Assembly (NCBI GenBank): GCA_963720885.1
Contig: CAVRGW010000002.1
Span: forward strand, 372,001 to 436,000
Source of the DNA: DATLLN01 sp963720885
GTDB taxonomy: Bacteria > Actinomycetota > Thermoleophilia > Gaiellales > JAICJC01
Reading direction: 5' to 3'
Length of the DNA stretch: 64,000 nt
Below the pieces are notes generated by a model. It was given only the letters and a program-made list of their open reading frames with translations, was not told the DNA's origin and ran no database searches. How positions within the stretch are numbered: position 1 is the first letter of the stretch; every line of letters begins with the position of its first letter. Positions 26,340-34,801 of this stretch are shown here, piece after piece. Made by a program: the position numbers and the translations under genes.

Positions 26340-26486
26340 CCGCGCCAACCATACCCGCTGGTCAGACGATCGGACGGCCAGTCGGCGCATCGCGATCCCG
26401 ACGCCACTACGGATCGAAGCCGGATCTCGGCGCAGCCGAACTGTTCGACCGTCAAGCCACGCGCCGACTCCGTCGATAACTGACCG

Positions 26487-26951
26487 GTGAAGTGGCTGTC
26501 ATGCGCGTGTTGTCGGCTGCCACCCCGCCTGGGTGTCCCGGCGGCGTTCGTCGCGCTCATCATCGCCGGTGCGTGTGGGCAGGCCGCTAGCGGCGGCTCG
26601 ACCGGCGCTCTGGCTGCTCCCGGCCATCCGAAGCAGACCGCGCTGTGTGTCCGCATCTGGAATACGAGCATTCTCATGCCGCTGCACCGCTCGGACAACT
26701 TCGTGCCCCGCAGGGTATTGCGGGCTGCGAGCGGTGGCTCCGTTTACTTCAACCGATCCACGAACGCTTGCGTTGCGACGCTCTTCTACGACGAAGAGCC
26801 AGAGGCATTCCTCCAGCTGATCTACTTCTCGGCGGATCCAGACGGCGGCCCGATCCGGCTCACCTTCTCCGGCCAGGACAAGCAGCCGGCGCTACCACCA
26901 GGCGCACGCAACGTCCGCGTGCGCGCAGACGGCTCGCTGACCCTGGCCTGA
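26487..26951 (+). CDS. Exported lipoprotein, hypothetical
   Basis: 154 residues from GTG. Hydrophobic AAFVALIIAGACGQ gives a lipobox. The mature domain has two cysteines, TALCVRIWNTSIL and NACVATLFYDEEPEAF, and ends in ALPPGARNVRVRADGSLTLA. Intact frame. Unknown role at the cell surface. Confidence 0.55.
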   Translation: MKWLSCACCRLPPRLGVPAAFVALIIAGACGQAASGGSTGALAAPGHPKQTALCVRIWNTSILMPLHRSDNFVPRRVLRAASGGSVYFNRSTNACVATLFYDEEPEAFLQLIYFSADPDGGPIRLTFSGQDKQPALPPGARNVRVRADGSLTLA

Positions 26952-27112
26952 ACTGAGCCGAGTCTCATAAGCCGATCCGTTGTCGGTGTCCACCCGCCGC
27001 GGCCGTCCCGCGCGAACTCGTGGCTGGTCGCCACTCGGGTGACGCCGGCTTGGATCCGTACCGTCTCGCCGTCGTAGCTTGTCGAGAAGCTGCGGGTGGC
27101 GACGACCATCAC
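26950..27112 (-). CDS. Possible small beta-rich protein
   Basis: MVVATRSFSTSYDGETVRIQAGVTRV followed by SHEFARDGRGGW reads as a plausible small protein. It has no natural stop before it runs antisense into the lipoprotein gene, so a frameshift or a random frame are both possible. It begins immediately before the repeat arm at 27,114. Confidence 0.3.
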
Positions 27113-27113
27113 C

Positions 27114-27170
27114 CTTACGCCCGCTTGTGATCACCGCCGAGGCCGGGCAGAGACGCTCCACGCGATCCCC
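27114..27170 (+). repeat. Array repeat, right arm
   Basis: cttacgcccgcttgtgatca continuing into ccgccgaggccgggcag and ctccacgcgatcccc; plus orientation. Confidence 0.7.
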
Positions 27171-27189
27171 CGGCCTCGTCGGCGATCAA

Positions 27190-27456
27190 TCACATGATGC
27201 TTCGGCGAGGGGGATTCCGCCGGAGGTCTTCCAACGTGCGATCCGTCCACCCGCTACCAGTGCTGGTATCACCTGTCCAGCTCCCGTCGGCGTAGCGGAC
27301 GCACGTCGTTTCATCTATGTAGAAACCAACTCCGGTTTCGATTGCAAGCTGGACGTACGCCCGCTGACCGGCGGAGTCGATCTGCACCTCGACAACATGG
27401 GTGATCGCGAGAGGCATCCCGTCGCGGGCCACGTCTTCAGGCGTCGGAAACCCCAT
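27190..27456 (-). CDS. Hypothetical cassette protein
   Basis: 88 residues from MGFPTPEDVARDG, intact. THVVEVQIDSAGQRAYVQLA, then GFYIDETTCVRYADGSW and WTDRTLEDLRR, look like a small alpha/beta cytosolic protein of immunity-protein size. It is neatly bracketed by a right repeat arm (27,114-27,170) and a left arm (27,476-27,516), so it is a clear example of a one-gene cassette, on the strand opposite to the repeats. Confidence 0.55.
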   Translation of the reverse strand: MGFPTPEDVARDGMPLAITHVVEVQIDSAGQRAYVQLAIETGVGFYIDETTCVRYADGSWTGDTSTGSGWTDRTLEDLRRNPPRRSIM

Positions 27457-27475
27457 CCCGCCACCATACTGGCTC

Positions 27476-27516
27476 GTCGCGTCGCGGCGGCACGCGACCA
27501 ACCCGCGGACGCGCCC
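27476..27516 (+). repeat. Array repeat, left arm A
   Basis: cggcacgcgaccaacccgcg within 27,487-27,510, plus orientation. Confidence 0.75.
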
Positions 27517-27579
27517 TTCGTGGAGTCGCTCACCCTGTGCAACAGGATGCATCGGTTACCGGCCCCGCGACCCTGGCTA

Positions 27580-28502
27580 GATGGGACAATGCGGCCAGTG
27601 ATGCAGCGCCTGCAGAACGCCGTGAAGTTCCGCGTTCCAGCGGGTTCGTGGTTGAGGATCAGGCCGAGGGTCGCACGTTAGTGGTCAGTGGTCCGTGGAC
27701 CGCTGCGACCCGAGAAGGCGCTAACCAGTCGCGGCATCGAGGGACTTGTCCTGAACTACGCTCGCGGTTACTGCGAGCCGGATCTGGGGTTCCTGCGAGA
27801 CTGGCCGATCCGTCATGTGCACGTACTCGATCGCACGATCACCGACCTAACGCCGGTCGCCCGGATGGCCGAGAGGCGCTCCGCACGCTGTTCGTTCCCA
27901 AGTCGGAGCCAAGACGACGTTCGATGTCAGCAGCGTCCCGAACATCGAGTCGTGGCTGCCTTTACTGGGCCTGCCTGCGCGACACGATCGACGACGCGCC
28001 GAGCCTGACAGATCTGATGGTGTTCGACTACGACGAGTCCGATCTGACCGCGCTCGTGCAACACGAATCGCTCCAGACGCTCGTCTTCAAGAATGCGCCG
28101 CGCTTGGAGCGCATTGCTGGGATCGAATCATTCCCGGCGCTCCGAAGACTCTCGATCCTCCGAGCGTTGAACCTGAGCGACCTCGACGGAGTGGCCACGA
28201 CCTCGACGACCCTGCGGCGCTTCGACCTCGAAGACTGCCGAGTCGAGTCGCTCGATGCAATCGGCGATCTCGTGAATCTGACGTTCCTCGGAGTCAACGA
28301 CGCCGGCACCATCATGTCGCTGCATCCACTGCGATCCCTTCAACAGCTTGAAGTGCTTTACGCATGGGGCACCACCCGCATCGCCGACGGCGACCTGACC
28401 CCTCTCCTTGAGCTATCTCGCCTCCGCGAACTCCGGATGCGCAGCCGCAAGCAGTACCGGCCCAGCGTCGCCGAGATCGCTACCCAGCTCGCCAACCGGT
28501 AG
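27580..28502 (+). CDS. Leucine-rich-repeat protein (several frameshifts)
   Basis: About 300 residues. The intact last two thirds show repeated L-x2-L-x-L units: DLTALVQHESLQTLVFKNA, ALRRLSILRALNLSDLDG, TLRRFDLEDCRVESLDAI, LTFLGVND and LQQLEVLYAWG. The first third is split over other frames (GFVVEDQAEGRTLVV; IEGLVLNYARGYCEPDLG). No signal peptide is obvious, so it is probably cytosolic and protein-binding. Bacterial LRR cassettes can act as immunity or recognition proteins; here that is inference. Confidence 0.6.
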
Positions 28503-28517
28503 CACGACTAAACGCCA

Positions 28518-28610
28518 TCGTCTGAGTAGACACACGAGCCTGGATGGCCTGTGACGCCCGCCTGCGATCCCCCGCCGCGGCGAGGTGGGGACAGTTGCGT
28601 CGCGATCCCC
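28518..28610 (+). repeat. Array repeat, left-arm tail plus right arm
   Basis: tctgagtagacacacgagcc, then ggcctgtgacgcccgcctgc and a diverged right-arm end. Confidence 0.65.
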
Positions 28611-28629
28611 TCTGCTGCTCGCCGGTTAG

Positions 28630-29222
28630 GCTGGCGACGCGGGTTGGCGCGCACCCGCCACTGGTCGAGTCGTTCATGTGTTGAGACGATCGCCTGTTCG
28701 ACGTGATCGAGGATGCTGGCGACCGTAATGGAGGGGGACTGGCAGAGGTGTCGAGCCAGAGGCCCTGCCCCGTCATCTCTCGTCGCATGATCGCGTCGAG
28801 GTGACCCCAGATATGGCCGACCGTCTTCCCCGGTCGGGCTGCGTCTCGGGCAAGCGCGACCTCCAACGGGGGGCCAGCATCACCAGCCGCAGGGGCCGCG
28901 TCTTCAAGTCGCGGAGATAGTCGTCTAGCCGTTGGCGCTCAACGACCGTGTCGTCGATCACCGGCAGGATCCCGGAACCGGCGAAGCTGTCCGCCAGCAG
29001 GCTGGCGTTCGTCGTTCGGAGTCGGTACTGGCGAGCGGCCTCGGCCTCCGGAGCTTCTTGCGGGTGAGGCCACCGGACACGATCAGGTTCTGGATCTCGT
29101 CGGCCTCGATGTGCGCCGCCAGGGCGAACTGCTCGGCCAGGAGTCGAGCGACGGTGGTCTTACCCGCACCAGGAACGCCGCTGATCAGGAAGACGCCGTC
29201 CAAGATCGAACCGTCGTTCAAC
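28630..29222 (-). CDS. P-loop kinase, chloramphenicol phosphotransferase/zeta-toxin-like (frame-disrupted)
   Basis: Walker A GVPGAGKTT lies in FLISGVPGAGKTTVARLLAEQF near the start, followed by HIEADEIQNLIVSGG. After a shift near 29,060 come VIDDTVVERQRLDDYL, LRLVMLAP, VALARDAARPGKTVGHIW and GQGLWLDTS. After another shift near 28,745 comes SITVASILDHVEQAI. The order (P-loop, base-binding D, lid arginines, GLWLDTS) fits small-molecule kinases related to chloramphenicol phosphotransferase and zeta toxins. Start TTG is uncertain. The substrate could be an antibiotic or nucleotide sugar. Confidence 0.55.
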
Positions 29223-29280
29223 GCGAGCAACGGTAGACGATCTAACGGTGCACCGCCGAGCACGATCTTCCCTGCGGGCC

Positions 29281-29477
29281 TTAGAAGCCGCCGCCCCCGC
29301 CGAACAGGAACCAGACGACGAAACCGACGAGCACGATCGCCGCCAGGATGGCGACAACCAGCAGACCCAGCACGCCTGTGATCGCTACCCACGTGCTTCC
29401 GTTCGACGGCGAGGGCTGATCAACCCCGAGTAGTCGTCGGTCATCTTCGACATCCCCCGATCGCCGGGCTGCGTCAT
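29281..29477 (-). CDS. Single-span membrane protein with Gly-rich tail (frame-disrupted)
   Basis: MTQPGDRGMSKMTDDYSGL shifts near 29,420 into DQPSPSNGSTWVAITGVLG, then LLVVAILAAIVLVGFVVWFLF and GGGGGF. One strong membrane helix. Function unknown. Confidence 0.4.
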
Positions 29478-29539
29478 GCAACAAGTATCCCATCCATTCT
29501 CCGGCACGCCACACCGCCATCTCCTGCCACCCCGAGTTA

Positions 29540-29645
29540 GCCGCGACGCGGCAGCACGCGACCAACCGCGGACGCCCGTGGCCTAGGTCACGCCCGCGTG
29601 GCGACGCAGCGCACAGCTTCGCGGCGGGCGTGGCTGCGACCTGCC
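29540..29645 (+). repeat. Array repeat, left arm A, variant right arm and C-like arm
   Basis: cagcacgcgaccaaccgcgg, then ggtcacgcccgcgtggcgac, then ggcgtggctgcgacctgccc; three arms of the family in a row, plus orientation. Confidence 0.75.
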
Positions 29646-29879
29646 CTGACGTGTCGATCGGAATGCCGGGCCACCGCGTTCCGCCTTCCACAGCCATCGA
29701 CGGCTCGACCTCCGCCGATTGTTGTCGACGTACGGACTTGCTTCCGGAGGGTTCGGTTCGACGTATCTAGCGCCGGTCGGTCAGCCCGAGCGCGTGCTCG
29801 ACGTGCTGGCCTGAGCGCGCAGCTAGGTCTACGGTTGGCGGTTGACAGGCGTCGCTCGTGGCTCGATACTCCAAACTGA

Positions 29880-31279
29880 ATGGTGCGACGCATCTCCATG
29901 TTCGTGTTCGTGATCTGCTCCAGCATCATGTTCGCGTCGATTACCTGGGGTGCGACGAACGCCGCGGTCTCGGCGAGTCGGGCGGAGGCGCCGCCGGGGT
30001 CGTCCATCACGATCTCGGGTACCGGCTTCGGCTCTGCCGAGCACGTGACGCTGACGCTCGGCCAGTCGGCTGTCATCGGCACGGCAACAACGGGTACACG
30101 GGGTGGTTTCAAGGCGGTGGTTGTCATCCCGTCGTCCACGCACCCCGGCGTCTACAGGCTCCACGCAGTGGGTGCTCGCTCGAAGCGATCGGCGAGCCAT
30201 TCCTGGCCGGTGCGGGACATCGTGGAGCACCTTCCAGTTTTCGATAGCCCGTACCGGTGTGAATCCATGGGAGAACGTCCTGGGGTGAGCAACGCGTCGT
30301 CACTTCAGGTGTCCTGGTCGAAAGCCGGGCGTGCTGGAGCGGGTACGTCTCCGGTCGTCAGTCAGGGCCGTGTGTTTCTCGGGCAGGGTTCGACACTGGT
30401 CGCAAGAGCACCATCAGATGGTCATGTCCTCTGGAGTCGTGCGATGGGCGGCAGAGCTGAACGCCACGCCGACCGTTACGGGGAACTCGGTGATCGTCCC
30501 GGTTGGCTTTGAGCAGGTGGTCGCACTGCGGGCCGATACGGGAGCGGTCATCTGGCGGTTCAAGGCCGGCAAGATGGCGTCGTTCAACAACTCAGCAGCG
30601 GTGGCATCCAACCGGGTGTTCGTTACGGGCAACGGGCGGTTGTATGCGTTAGCGCTCGGCACCGGGAAGCTTCTGTGGTTGCGGCCGATGACGGCGGTGC
30701 ATGGACCGCCCGCGCTGTGGAACGGCGAGCTGCTGATCGGCCACAGCGCGTCGATCACCGCGTACTCACAGTCGACCGGAGCTGTTGTCTGGAATAAGGC
30801 GCTCCCGTCGGGCTACCTCTCGACTCCGGCGATCGTGGACGGCGTGGCGTACTGGGCCGACGGAGAGTCGCTGTGGGCGATTCAGGCGAATACCGGCGCG
30901 GCGCTATGGGCGCGTCCGAACGTGATCGGGTCCTATCCGGCGGTCTCGGGGAACGTCATCTACCTGCCTGAGACCGACGGGCTGCACGCGTATTCCACGG
31001 TCGATGGAACACCACTGTGGTCAGTCCCCACTGACGATCCACTCGACGACGAGGCGGCTGTTGTGGCGAATGGTGTCGTGTTTTTCGGAGAGCAACCATT
31101 TTTCGAGTCTTCCTGGTGATGGAAACGGCGAGTTGCTCGCAGTCGACGCATCCACGGGGAGCGTCCTGCTGGACACGCCGCTGGGATCGCCGATCTTGCG
31201 TGGCCCGATTGTCGTCAATGGTCGCGTCGTTGTCTCGACAAAGGCGGACGTCGTCAGCTCGCTGTCCCCGACCTCCTAA
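29880..31279 (+). CDS. Secreted PQQ-type beta-propeller protein (several frameshifts)
   Basis: Signal peptide MVRRISMFVFVICSSIMFAS, then an IPT/TIG-like domain (ITISGTGFGSAEHVTLTLG). PQQ-like blades follow, with the repeated x-G-x-V-x-W pattern: ADTGAVIWRFKAG, LGTGKLLWLRP, QSTGAVVWNKALP, ANTGAALWARP, VDGTPLWSVP and DASTGSVLLDTPLG. About 465 residues with four shifts (near 30,220, 30,290, 30,400-30,440 and 31,110). It is probably an extracytoplasmic scaffold or binding protein. The core blades lie in one clean 690-base frame. Confidence 0.65.
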
Positions 31280-31310
31280 CGTAGCGACGCCAGGTAGAGG
31301 GCGGCGGCAG

Positions 31311-31451
31311 CTAGCAGCCGCGGAGCACGCCCTCCATCGCGGCGCGCTCGGCCGGCGTCACCCACAGCCGGTAGGTGGCCTTCATCATCACCTGGTCGGC
31401 GACGTACTGGCAGTCGACTGTAGCCAGAGTCAACCCAGCGGCCAGTGTCAC
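31311..31451 (-). pseudogene. C-terminal remnant of a GmrSD/DUF1524-type HNH protein
   Basis: 46 codons encode DCQYVADQVMMKATYRLWV and then TPAERAAMEGVLRGC before TAG. This matches the end of secreted HNH-family (DUF1524) proteins, where a Cys-Tyr pair and a terminal cysteine close the fold. The catalytic HNH part is missing, so this is a truncated remnant. Confidence 0.5.
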
Positions 31452-31460
31452 GGACGCTAA

Positions 31461-31961
31461 CTACACCAGCGCCCGCTGCCCGTCCAATCGCCGCCGCAGA
31501 TCAGCCTTCTCCGCCTGCTCTTGCTTGAGCGCGACGGCAAGATCCTCGATGCTCGTGACTAGCGTGGCAAGGGTCGCATCCAGACCCGTGCTGGCCGAAG
31601 CTCTGGGACGCGGTGCGCGAGTGGGCTTCGCTGAGACAACGTCAGTGTTGGACACGCCGGATGCGGCCGCGACACGCCTCGTACGAGGCTTCACAGCGCC
31701 TTCGGCTCGGGCGACTCGATAGTAGTTGGCGCCGACGGTGCCCGGCTGGGTCTTCGTCTGCTTCCCGTAGGCCACGAAGGCGCTCTGCTTGGTCATCGAG
31801 CCATCAGCGATCAACTTGTTGACCGCCTCGAAGGTGGCCCGGCCGATCGAGCCATCCCGCTTGCTCGTCGTCCTGGCCGCTCGCTTTGTGGGTTTGCGCT
31901 TCGCCAAGGCGGCGTCGGTCATGTCGATCGCCGTAACGTCAAGAACCTTCTCGTCTGCCAT
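31461..31961 (-). CDS. DNA-binding-like protein with basic HTH region and C-terminal coiled coil
   Basis: 166 residues, intact, from MADEKVLDVTAIDMTDAAL. A Lys/Arg-rich linker (KRKPTKRAARTTSKR) precedes GRATFEAVNKLIADGSMTKQSAFVAYGKQ and GTVGANYYRVARAEG, which resembles an HTH. The end (LVTSIEDLAVALKQEQAEKADLRRRL) is a coiled coil for dimerisation. Likely binds DNA; possibly a regulator of the element. Confidence 0.55.
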   Translation of the reverse strand: MADEKVLDVTAIDMTDAALAKRKPTKRAARTTSKRDGSIGRATFEAVNKLIADGSMTKQSAFVAYGKQTKTQPGTVGANYYRVARAEGAVKPRTRRVAAASGVSNTDVVSAKPTRAPRPRASASTGLDATLATLVTSIEDLAVALKQEQAEKADLRRRLDGQRALV

Positions 31962-32008
31962 AGGTGCTCCCTCGTCGATGGTCGTGGGATCGTACTCGCG
32001 GCTGCGTA

Positions 32009-32060
32009 CACGCCACGGCTCGGTGCCCGCGTGGCGACCCAGCGCGACGCTCGCCGGTCG
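32009..32060 (+). repeat. Array repeat, variant right arm
   Basis: gcccgcgtggcgacccagcg followed by cgacgctcgccgg; plus orientation. Confidence 0.65.
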
Positions 32061-32089
32061 AGCTTGACAAGATGACAGGCGCTAATACC

Positions 32090-32473
32090 ATGTGTGCTAT
32101 GGCGGTTCAAGATGACCAGCCGCACGGCGAGACAAGCAGCAGGGTCGATCTGACCGTCCTGTGGATCCTGGTGGTTCTCGGCGTCGGCGGTTGCTTCCTG
32201 TTCGGGCTACTCGGCGCTGACGCCGGCGTCTGCGGAGGAGACGGAGGCACGGCACGGCGATCACCCGGATCTGTGGCAGACCAGTTCTGCAACACGTTCG
32301 TGATATGGGACCGCGACGTCTCCCCCGCAACGCGGCTCACCATCGTCTTCGCACCCCTCGCTCTCGCGGGGATCGTCGGCGTCGTCACGCAGAGCCGCAC
32401 TCTGCTGAAGACCGTGGTGTGCGCTGGCATCGTTCTGGATCTCGTTCTGTTGACCGGAGCGATCTGGCTCTAG
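32090..32473 (+). CDS. Three-span membrane protein
   Basis: 127 residues from MCAMAVQDDQP (MAVQDDQ at 32099 is an alternative start), intact. Helices are VLWILVVLGVGGCFLFGLLG, IVFAPLALAGIVGVV and VVCAGIVLDLVLLTGAIWL. A loop with two cysteines (VCGGDGG, QFCNTF) lies between the first two. Bracketed by repeats on both sides. Confidence 0.55.
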   Translation: MCAMAVQDDQPHGETSSRVDLTVLWILVVLGVGGCFLFGLLGADAGVCGGDGGTARRSPGSVADQFCNTFVIWDRDVSPATRLTIVFAPLALAGIVGVVTQSRTLLKTVVCAGIVLDLVLLTGAIWL

Positions 32474-32501
32474 GGCGGCTCGGTTTGCCGCCCCGAGCCT
32501 A

Positions 32502-32550
32502 GCCGCGGCGCGGCGGTACGCGACCAACCCGCGGACACGACTCGCCGCTG
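32502..32550 (+). repeat. Array repeat, left arm A
   Basis: cggtacgcgaccaacccgcg plus gacacgactcgccg. Confidence 0.75.
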
Positions 32551-32621
32551 TCGGCGTGGGAGTGGGTAGAGGAGCGGTCGGGGCCGTAGTTCCCGTGGCG
32601 CAGTAGTCACTCTCGCGCGCC

Positions 32622-32930
32622 ATGCGTCACAAGATCCTCGTCGGCGTCCTACTCGTCCTGCTGCTCCTGGCGCTGGCGAAGGTCGGTGCGTTCTTCTTCC
32701 CCGGGAAGCCGACCAATGACGCGCTGGAGCCTCAGGTGGCGGCACGGGTTCTCGGCTCAAACAACAGGATCACCTGCCGATACGACCACCTTGAAAGCCA
32801 CGTCTATGAAGCGGTGTACCAGGCGCACGCTACGTACGTCGACGACTGCTACGACGACTACCCCGGTCCCGGAGTAAACCCACTGACCGTCGTCGTGCGC
32901 GATGGGCATGTCCTGAGCGTCGGGGACTGA
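32622..32930 (+). CDS. Small exported or anchored protein with a Cys pair
   Basis: 102 residues, intact. MRHKILVGVLLVLLLLALAKV is a signal anchor. The outer part has RITCRYDH and DDCYDDYPGPG, then VVVRDGHVLSVGD. Size and layout match the other one-gene exported cassettes. Flanked by a left arm (32,502) and a right arm (32,946). Confidence 0.55.
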   Translation: MRHKILVGVLLVLLLLALAKVGAFFFPGKPTNDALEPQVAARVLGSNNRITCRYDHLESHVYEAVYQAHATYVDDCYDDYPGPGVNPLTVVVRDGHVLSVGD

Positions 32931-32945
32931 GTGCGTCTGACCACA

Positions 32946-33010
32946 TCCCGGTCACGCCCGCTCGTGATCCCACGCCGAGGCCGAGCAGCGACGCTCCACG
33001 CAATCCCTCC
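32946..33010 (+). repeat. Array repeat, right arm B
   Basis: ggtcacgcccgctcgtgatc, cccacgccgaggccgagcag, then cgacgctccacgcaatccct; an almost consensus copy. Confidence 0.8.
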
Positions 33011-33068
33011 GTGCGACACACCGCTGGAGCCTCGACGGCGCTTGGACGCACAAGGAGTGCGGGTTTCC

Positions 33069-33632
33069 TTACACTCCTTCGGGCATGGAGTGGCTCACGG
33101 TGATGTTCGCGATCGGGTCGCCGCCGAACCACACCCACACCCCGGACGACACCTGACCCGCGCACGCGGGGTACTGCCGACCGGACTCGCGTGTCACAGA
33201 TCCGCATCGCAGACCAGGGTAACGGGCCTTGGCGCTTTGCAGATCGTCACCCATCGCCAAGCCATCCCGCGTTGTCGCGTCGGGCGTCGTAACCATGATG
33301 CCCTCGACCAGTCCATCCTTAGCAAGCACCAGCAGACCTGCGTACCGATACCACTGATCTGGCGACTTCATAGCCCCCGGCCCCTGATAGTCGCCGACAT
33401 CCTGATCCGCAGGAATAACAGGCTCGCTCGCCGAGGCGGGGGACACGGCACCCAAGTGTTCCTGGATCGACGCCGTAGGATCGCCGATCGCGACACCTGC
33501 GAATGATCCAGCCGCCAGATTCATGCTCCCGGCGACTCCGGATGTACTCGTGGCCGCGTGACCAGATGCGCACGCCGAGCTAGACCCCAGAATCACCACA
33601 AGAACAGCAAGGCACCATGAAACTCTCGCCAT
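33069..33632 (-). CDS. Exported lipoprotein, hypothetical
   Basis: 187 residues from MARVSWCLAVL, intact. Signal ends in SSSAC, a likely lipobox. The mature part repeats a pattern seen in small periplasmic-type proteins (GVAIGDPTASIQEHLG ... LLVLAKDGLVEGIMV ... MGDDLQSAKARYPGLRCG ... YPACAG), i.e. two tandem modules with a Cys pair in the second. Unknown function; cassette flanked by repeats. Confidence 0.55.
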   Translation of the reverse strand: MARVSWCLAVLVVILGSSSACASGHAATSTSGVAGSMNLAAGSFAGVAIGDPTASIQEHLGAVSPASASEPVIPADQDVGDYQGPGAMKSPDQWYRYAGLLVLAKDGLVEGIMVTTPDATTRDGLAMGDDLQSAKARYPGLRCGSVTRESGRQYPACAGQVSSGVWVWFGGDPIANITVSHSMPEGV

Positions 33633-33671
33633 AGCTCCCATGCTATCGTAGTCTGCTTCACCGTGCGACTA

Positions 33672-33836
33672 CTCGACGCCGCGGCCCGAAGCTCGTCACC
33701 GCCCGCCCGCGATCCGCGCCGGGGCCGAGCAGCGACGCTCCACCGATCCCCTCCCGCCGCTGGAGCTTGGCGCGTCGCGGCGGCACGCGACCAACCCTCG
33801 GACACGGCTCGGCGTGGCCGCGACCAGCCCCGGCGA
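33672..33836 (+). repeat. Composite repeat block (right arm, left arm A, left arm C)
   Basis: gccgagcagcgacgctccac, then cggcacgcgaccaaccctcg, then ctcggcgtggccgcgaccag. Adjacent right and left arms without a gene between suggest an empty or lost cassette. Confidence 0.75.
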
Positions 33837-33877
33837 ATCGAGGCACTACTACTGAAGCTGCCGGTAGGATCGACTCG

Positions 33878-34144
33878 ATGACACCGCGCCAAACGCCGCA
33901 GCCCGATCTGAGAAGAACCGTGTTCGTCCTCGTATGCAACGACGCTCCCGAATGCACCGTGTACTTCGAGCCGGAAGGCGCGATGCACACGCTGCGGAAA
34001 GACGACTGGTTCCGAGTCGAAGCAGTCCTCCCAGCCGATCAGCGCGTCGAGATCTCACACAGCCCTGACGGGATCACAGTGTGGGCTGAACAGACGTGGG
34101 GCACCCGCGCATTCAACAAGGTTGGGGAGCAGTTGCGACTCTGA
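33878..34144 (+). CDS. Small hypothetical cassette protein
   Basis: 88 residues from MTPRQTPQPDLRR, intact. TVFVLVCNDAPECTVYFEPEG, then KDDWFRVEA, RVEISHSPDGITVWAE and GTRAFNKVGEQLRL. Cytosolic beta-rich protein of immunity size, not recognised. It is immediately bounded by repeat arms at 33,836 and 34,150. Confidence 0.55.
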   Translation: MTPRQTPQPDLRRTVFVLVCNDAPECTVYFEPEGAMHTLRKDDWFRVEAVLPADQRVEISHSPDGITVWAEQTWGTRAFNKVGEQLRL

Positions 34145-34149
34145 GTCTG

Positions 34150-34176
34150 TGGCTCGGCGTGGCCGCGACCAGCCGG
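34150..34176 (+). repeat. Array repeat, left arm C
   Basis: ggctcggcgtggccgcgacc followed by agccgg. Confidence 0.75.
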
Positions 34177-34204
34177 GCGATCGCCTAGTCGCTAGGAGGC
34201 ACAC

Positions 34205-34447
34205 CTAGGAGGGCGGAGCGTGTGCGATATCGGCCCGGCCTTCCGTGAAGACGGCCACGACTTCGTCGATGTCCGCTGCGCCCTCCGGAGTCAGTATCCC
34301 GTCCAGATGGACGTGACGATCAGACTTTCCGAGTCGTGCAAGAAGCCGGATGAGTTCCAGCTGTCCGCCGTCATTCATGTAGATCGTCAGCGTCTGCTGA
34401 CCGTCTTCGCTCGAACGAAGCACCATGCGCACCCGCGGTTCCTCCAT
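34205..34447 (-). CDS. Small hypothetical protein, Imm32-like pattern (tentative)
   Basis: 80 residues from MEEPRVRMVLRS, intact (an upstream ATG at 34483 is possible). TLTIYMNDGGQLELIRLLARLG, then SDRHVHLDGILTPEGA, resembles the short beta-sheet immunity proteins in which a His-x-His-x-Asp strand follows a helix, but I cannot confirm the family. Flanked on both sides by C-type repeat arms. Confidence 0.5.
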   Translation of the reverse strand: MEEPRVRMVLRSSEDGQQTLTIYMNDGGQLELIRLLARLGKSDRHVHLDGILTPEGAADIDEVVAVFTEGRADIAHAPPS

Positions 34448-34497
34448 CGACAGGAGGTTAGCCGCGCCAACCGACCGTGGCACGCCTTCGGCGTCCT

Positions 34498-34530
34498 GCG
34501 GCTCGGCGTGGCCGCGACCCAGCCCCGCAG
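34498..34530 (+). repeat. Array repeat, left arm C
   Basis: ggctcggcgtggccgcgacc followed by cagccccgcag. Confidence 0.75.
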
Positions 34531-34577
34531 GACGCGGTCAAGGCGGGGGGCTTGGATCCCGATAACCTGGCTTGGAC

Positions 34578-34682
34578 ATGCAGAAGAAGACACTGTTCGT
34601 CGTCCTGCTCGTAACCGCTCCGCTGGTTTACGTGGTGGCCGCGTTCCTCTGGGGCGTCCATACCGGCGGCATCGGTCGTTGA
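34578..34682 (+). CDS. 34-residue single-span membrane peptide
   Basis: ATG to TGA encodes a lysine-led hydrophobic helix (LFVVLLVTAPLVYVVAAFLWG) and a short polar tail. It fills the space between two repeats (34,498 and 34,728) exactly, the position of a cassette gene. Confidence 0.4.
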   Translation: MQKKTLFVVLLVTAPLVYVVAAFLWGVHTGGIGR

Positions 34683-34727
34683 TGATCCCCACCGACTACT
34701 CGGCCTCCGAGTTGCCACCTGTCCCAG

Positions 34728-34796
34728 ATGCCTGGTCACGCCCGTCCGCGATCCCACGTCGAGGCTGAGCAGCGACGCTCCACGCGATCCCTCCAG
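34728..34796 (+). repeat. Array repeat, right arm B
   Basis: ggtcacgcccgtccgcgatc, ccacgtcgaggctgagcagc, gacgctccacgcgatccctc. Confidence 0.8.
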
Positions 34797-34801
34797 CCCG
34801 C

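Noticed and set aside
28624..28630. Canonical integron R' box gttaggc
   Set aside because: A single match outside a complete unit; not repeated at other loci, so likely chance.
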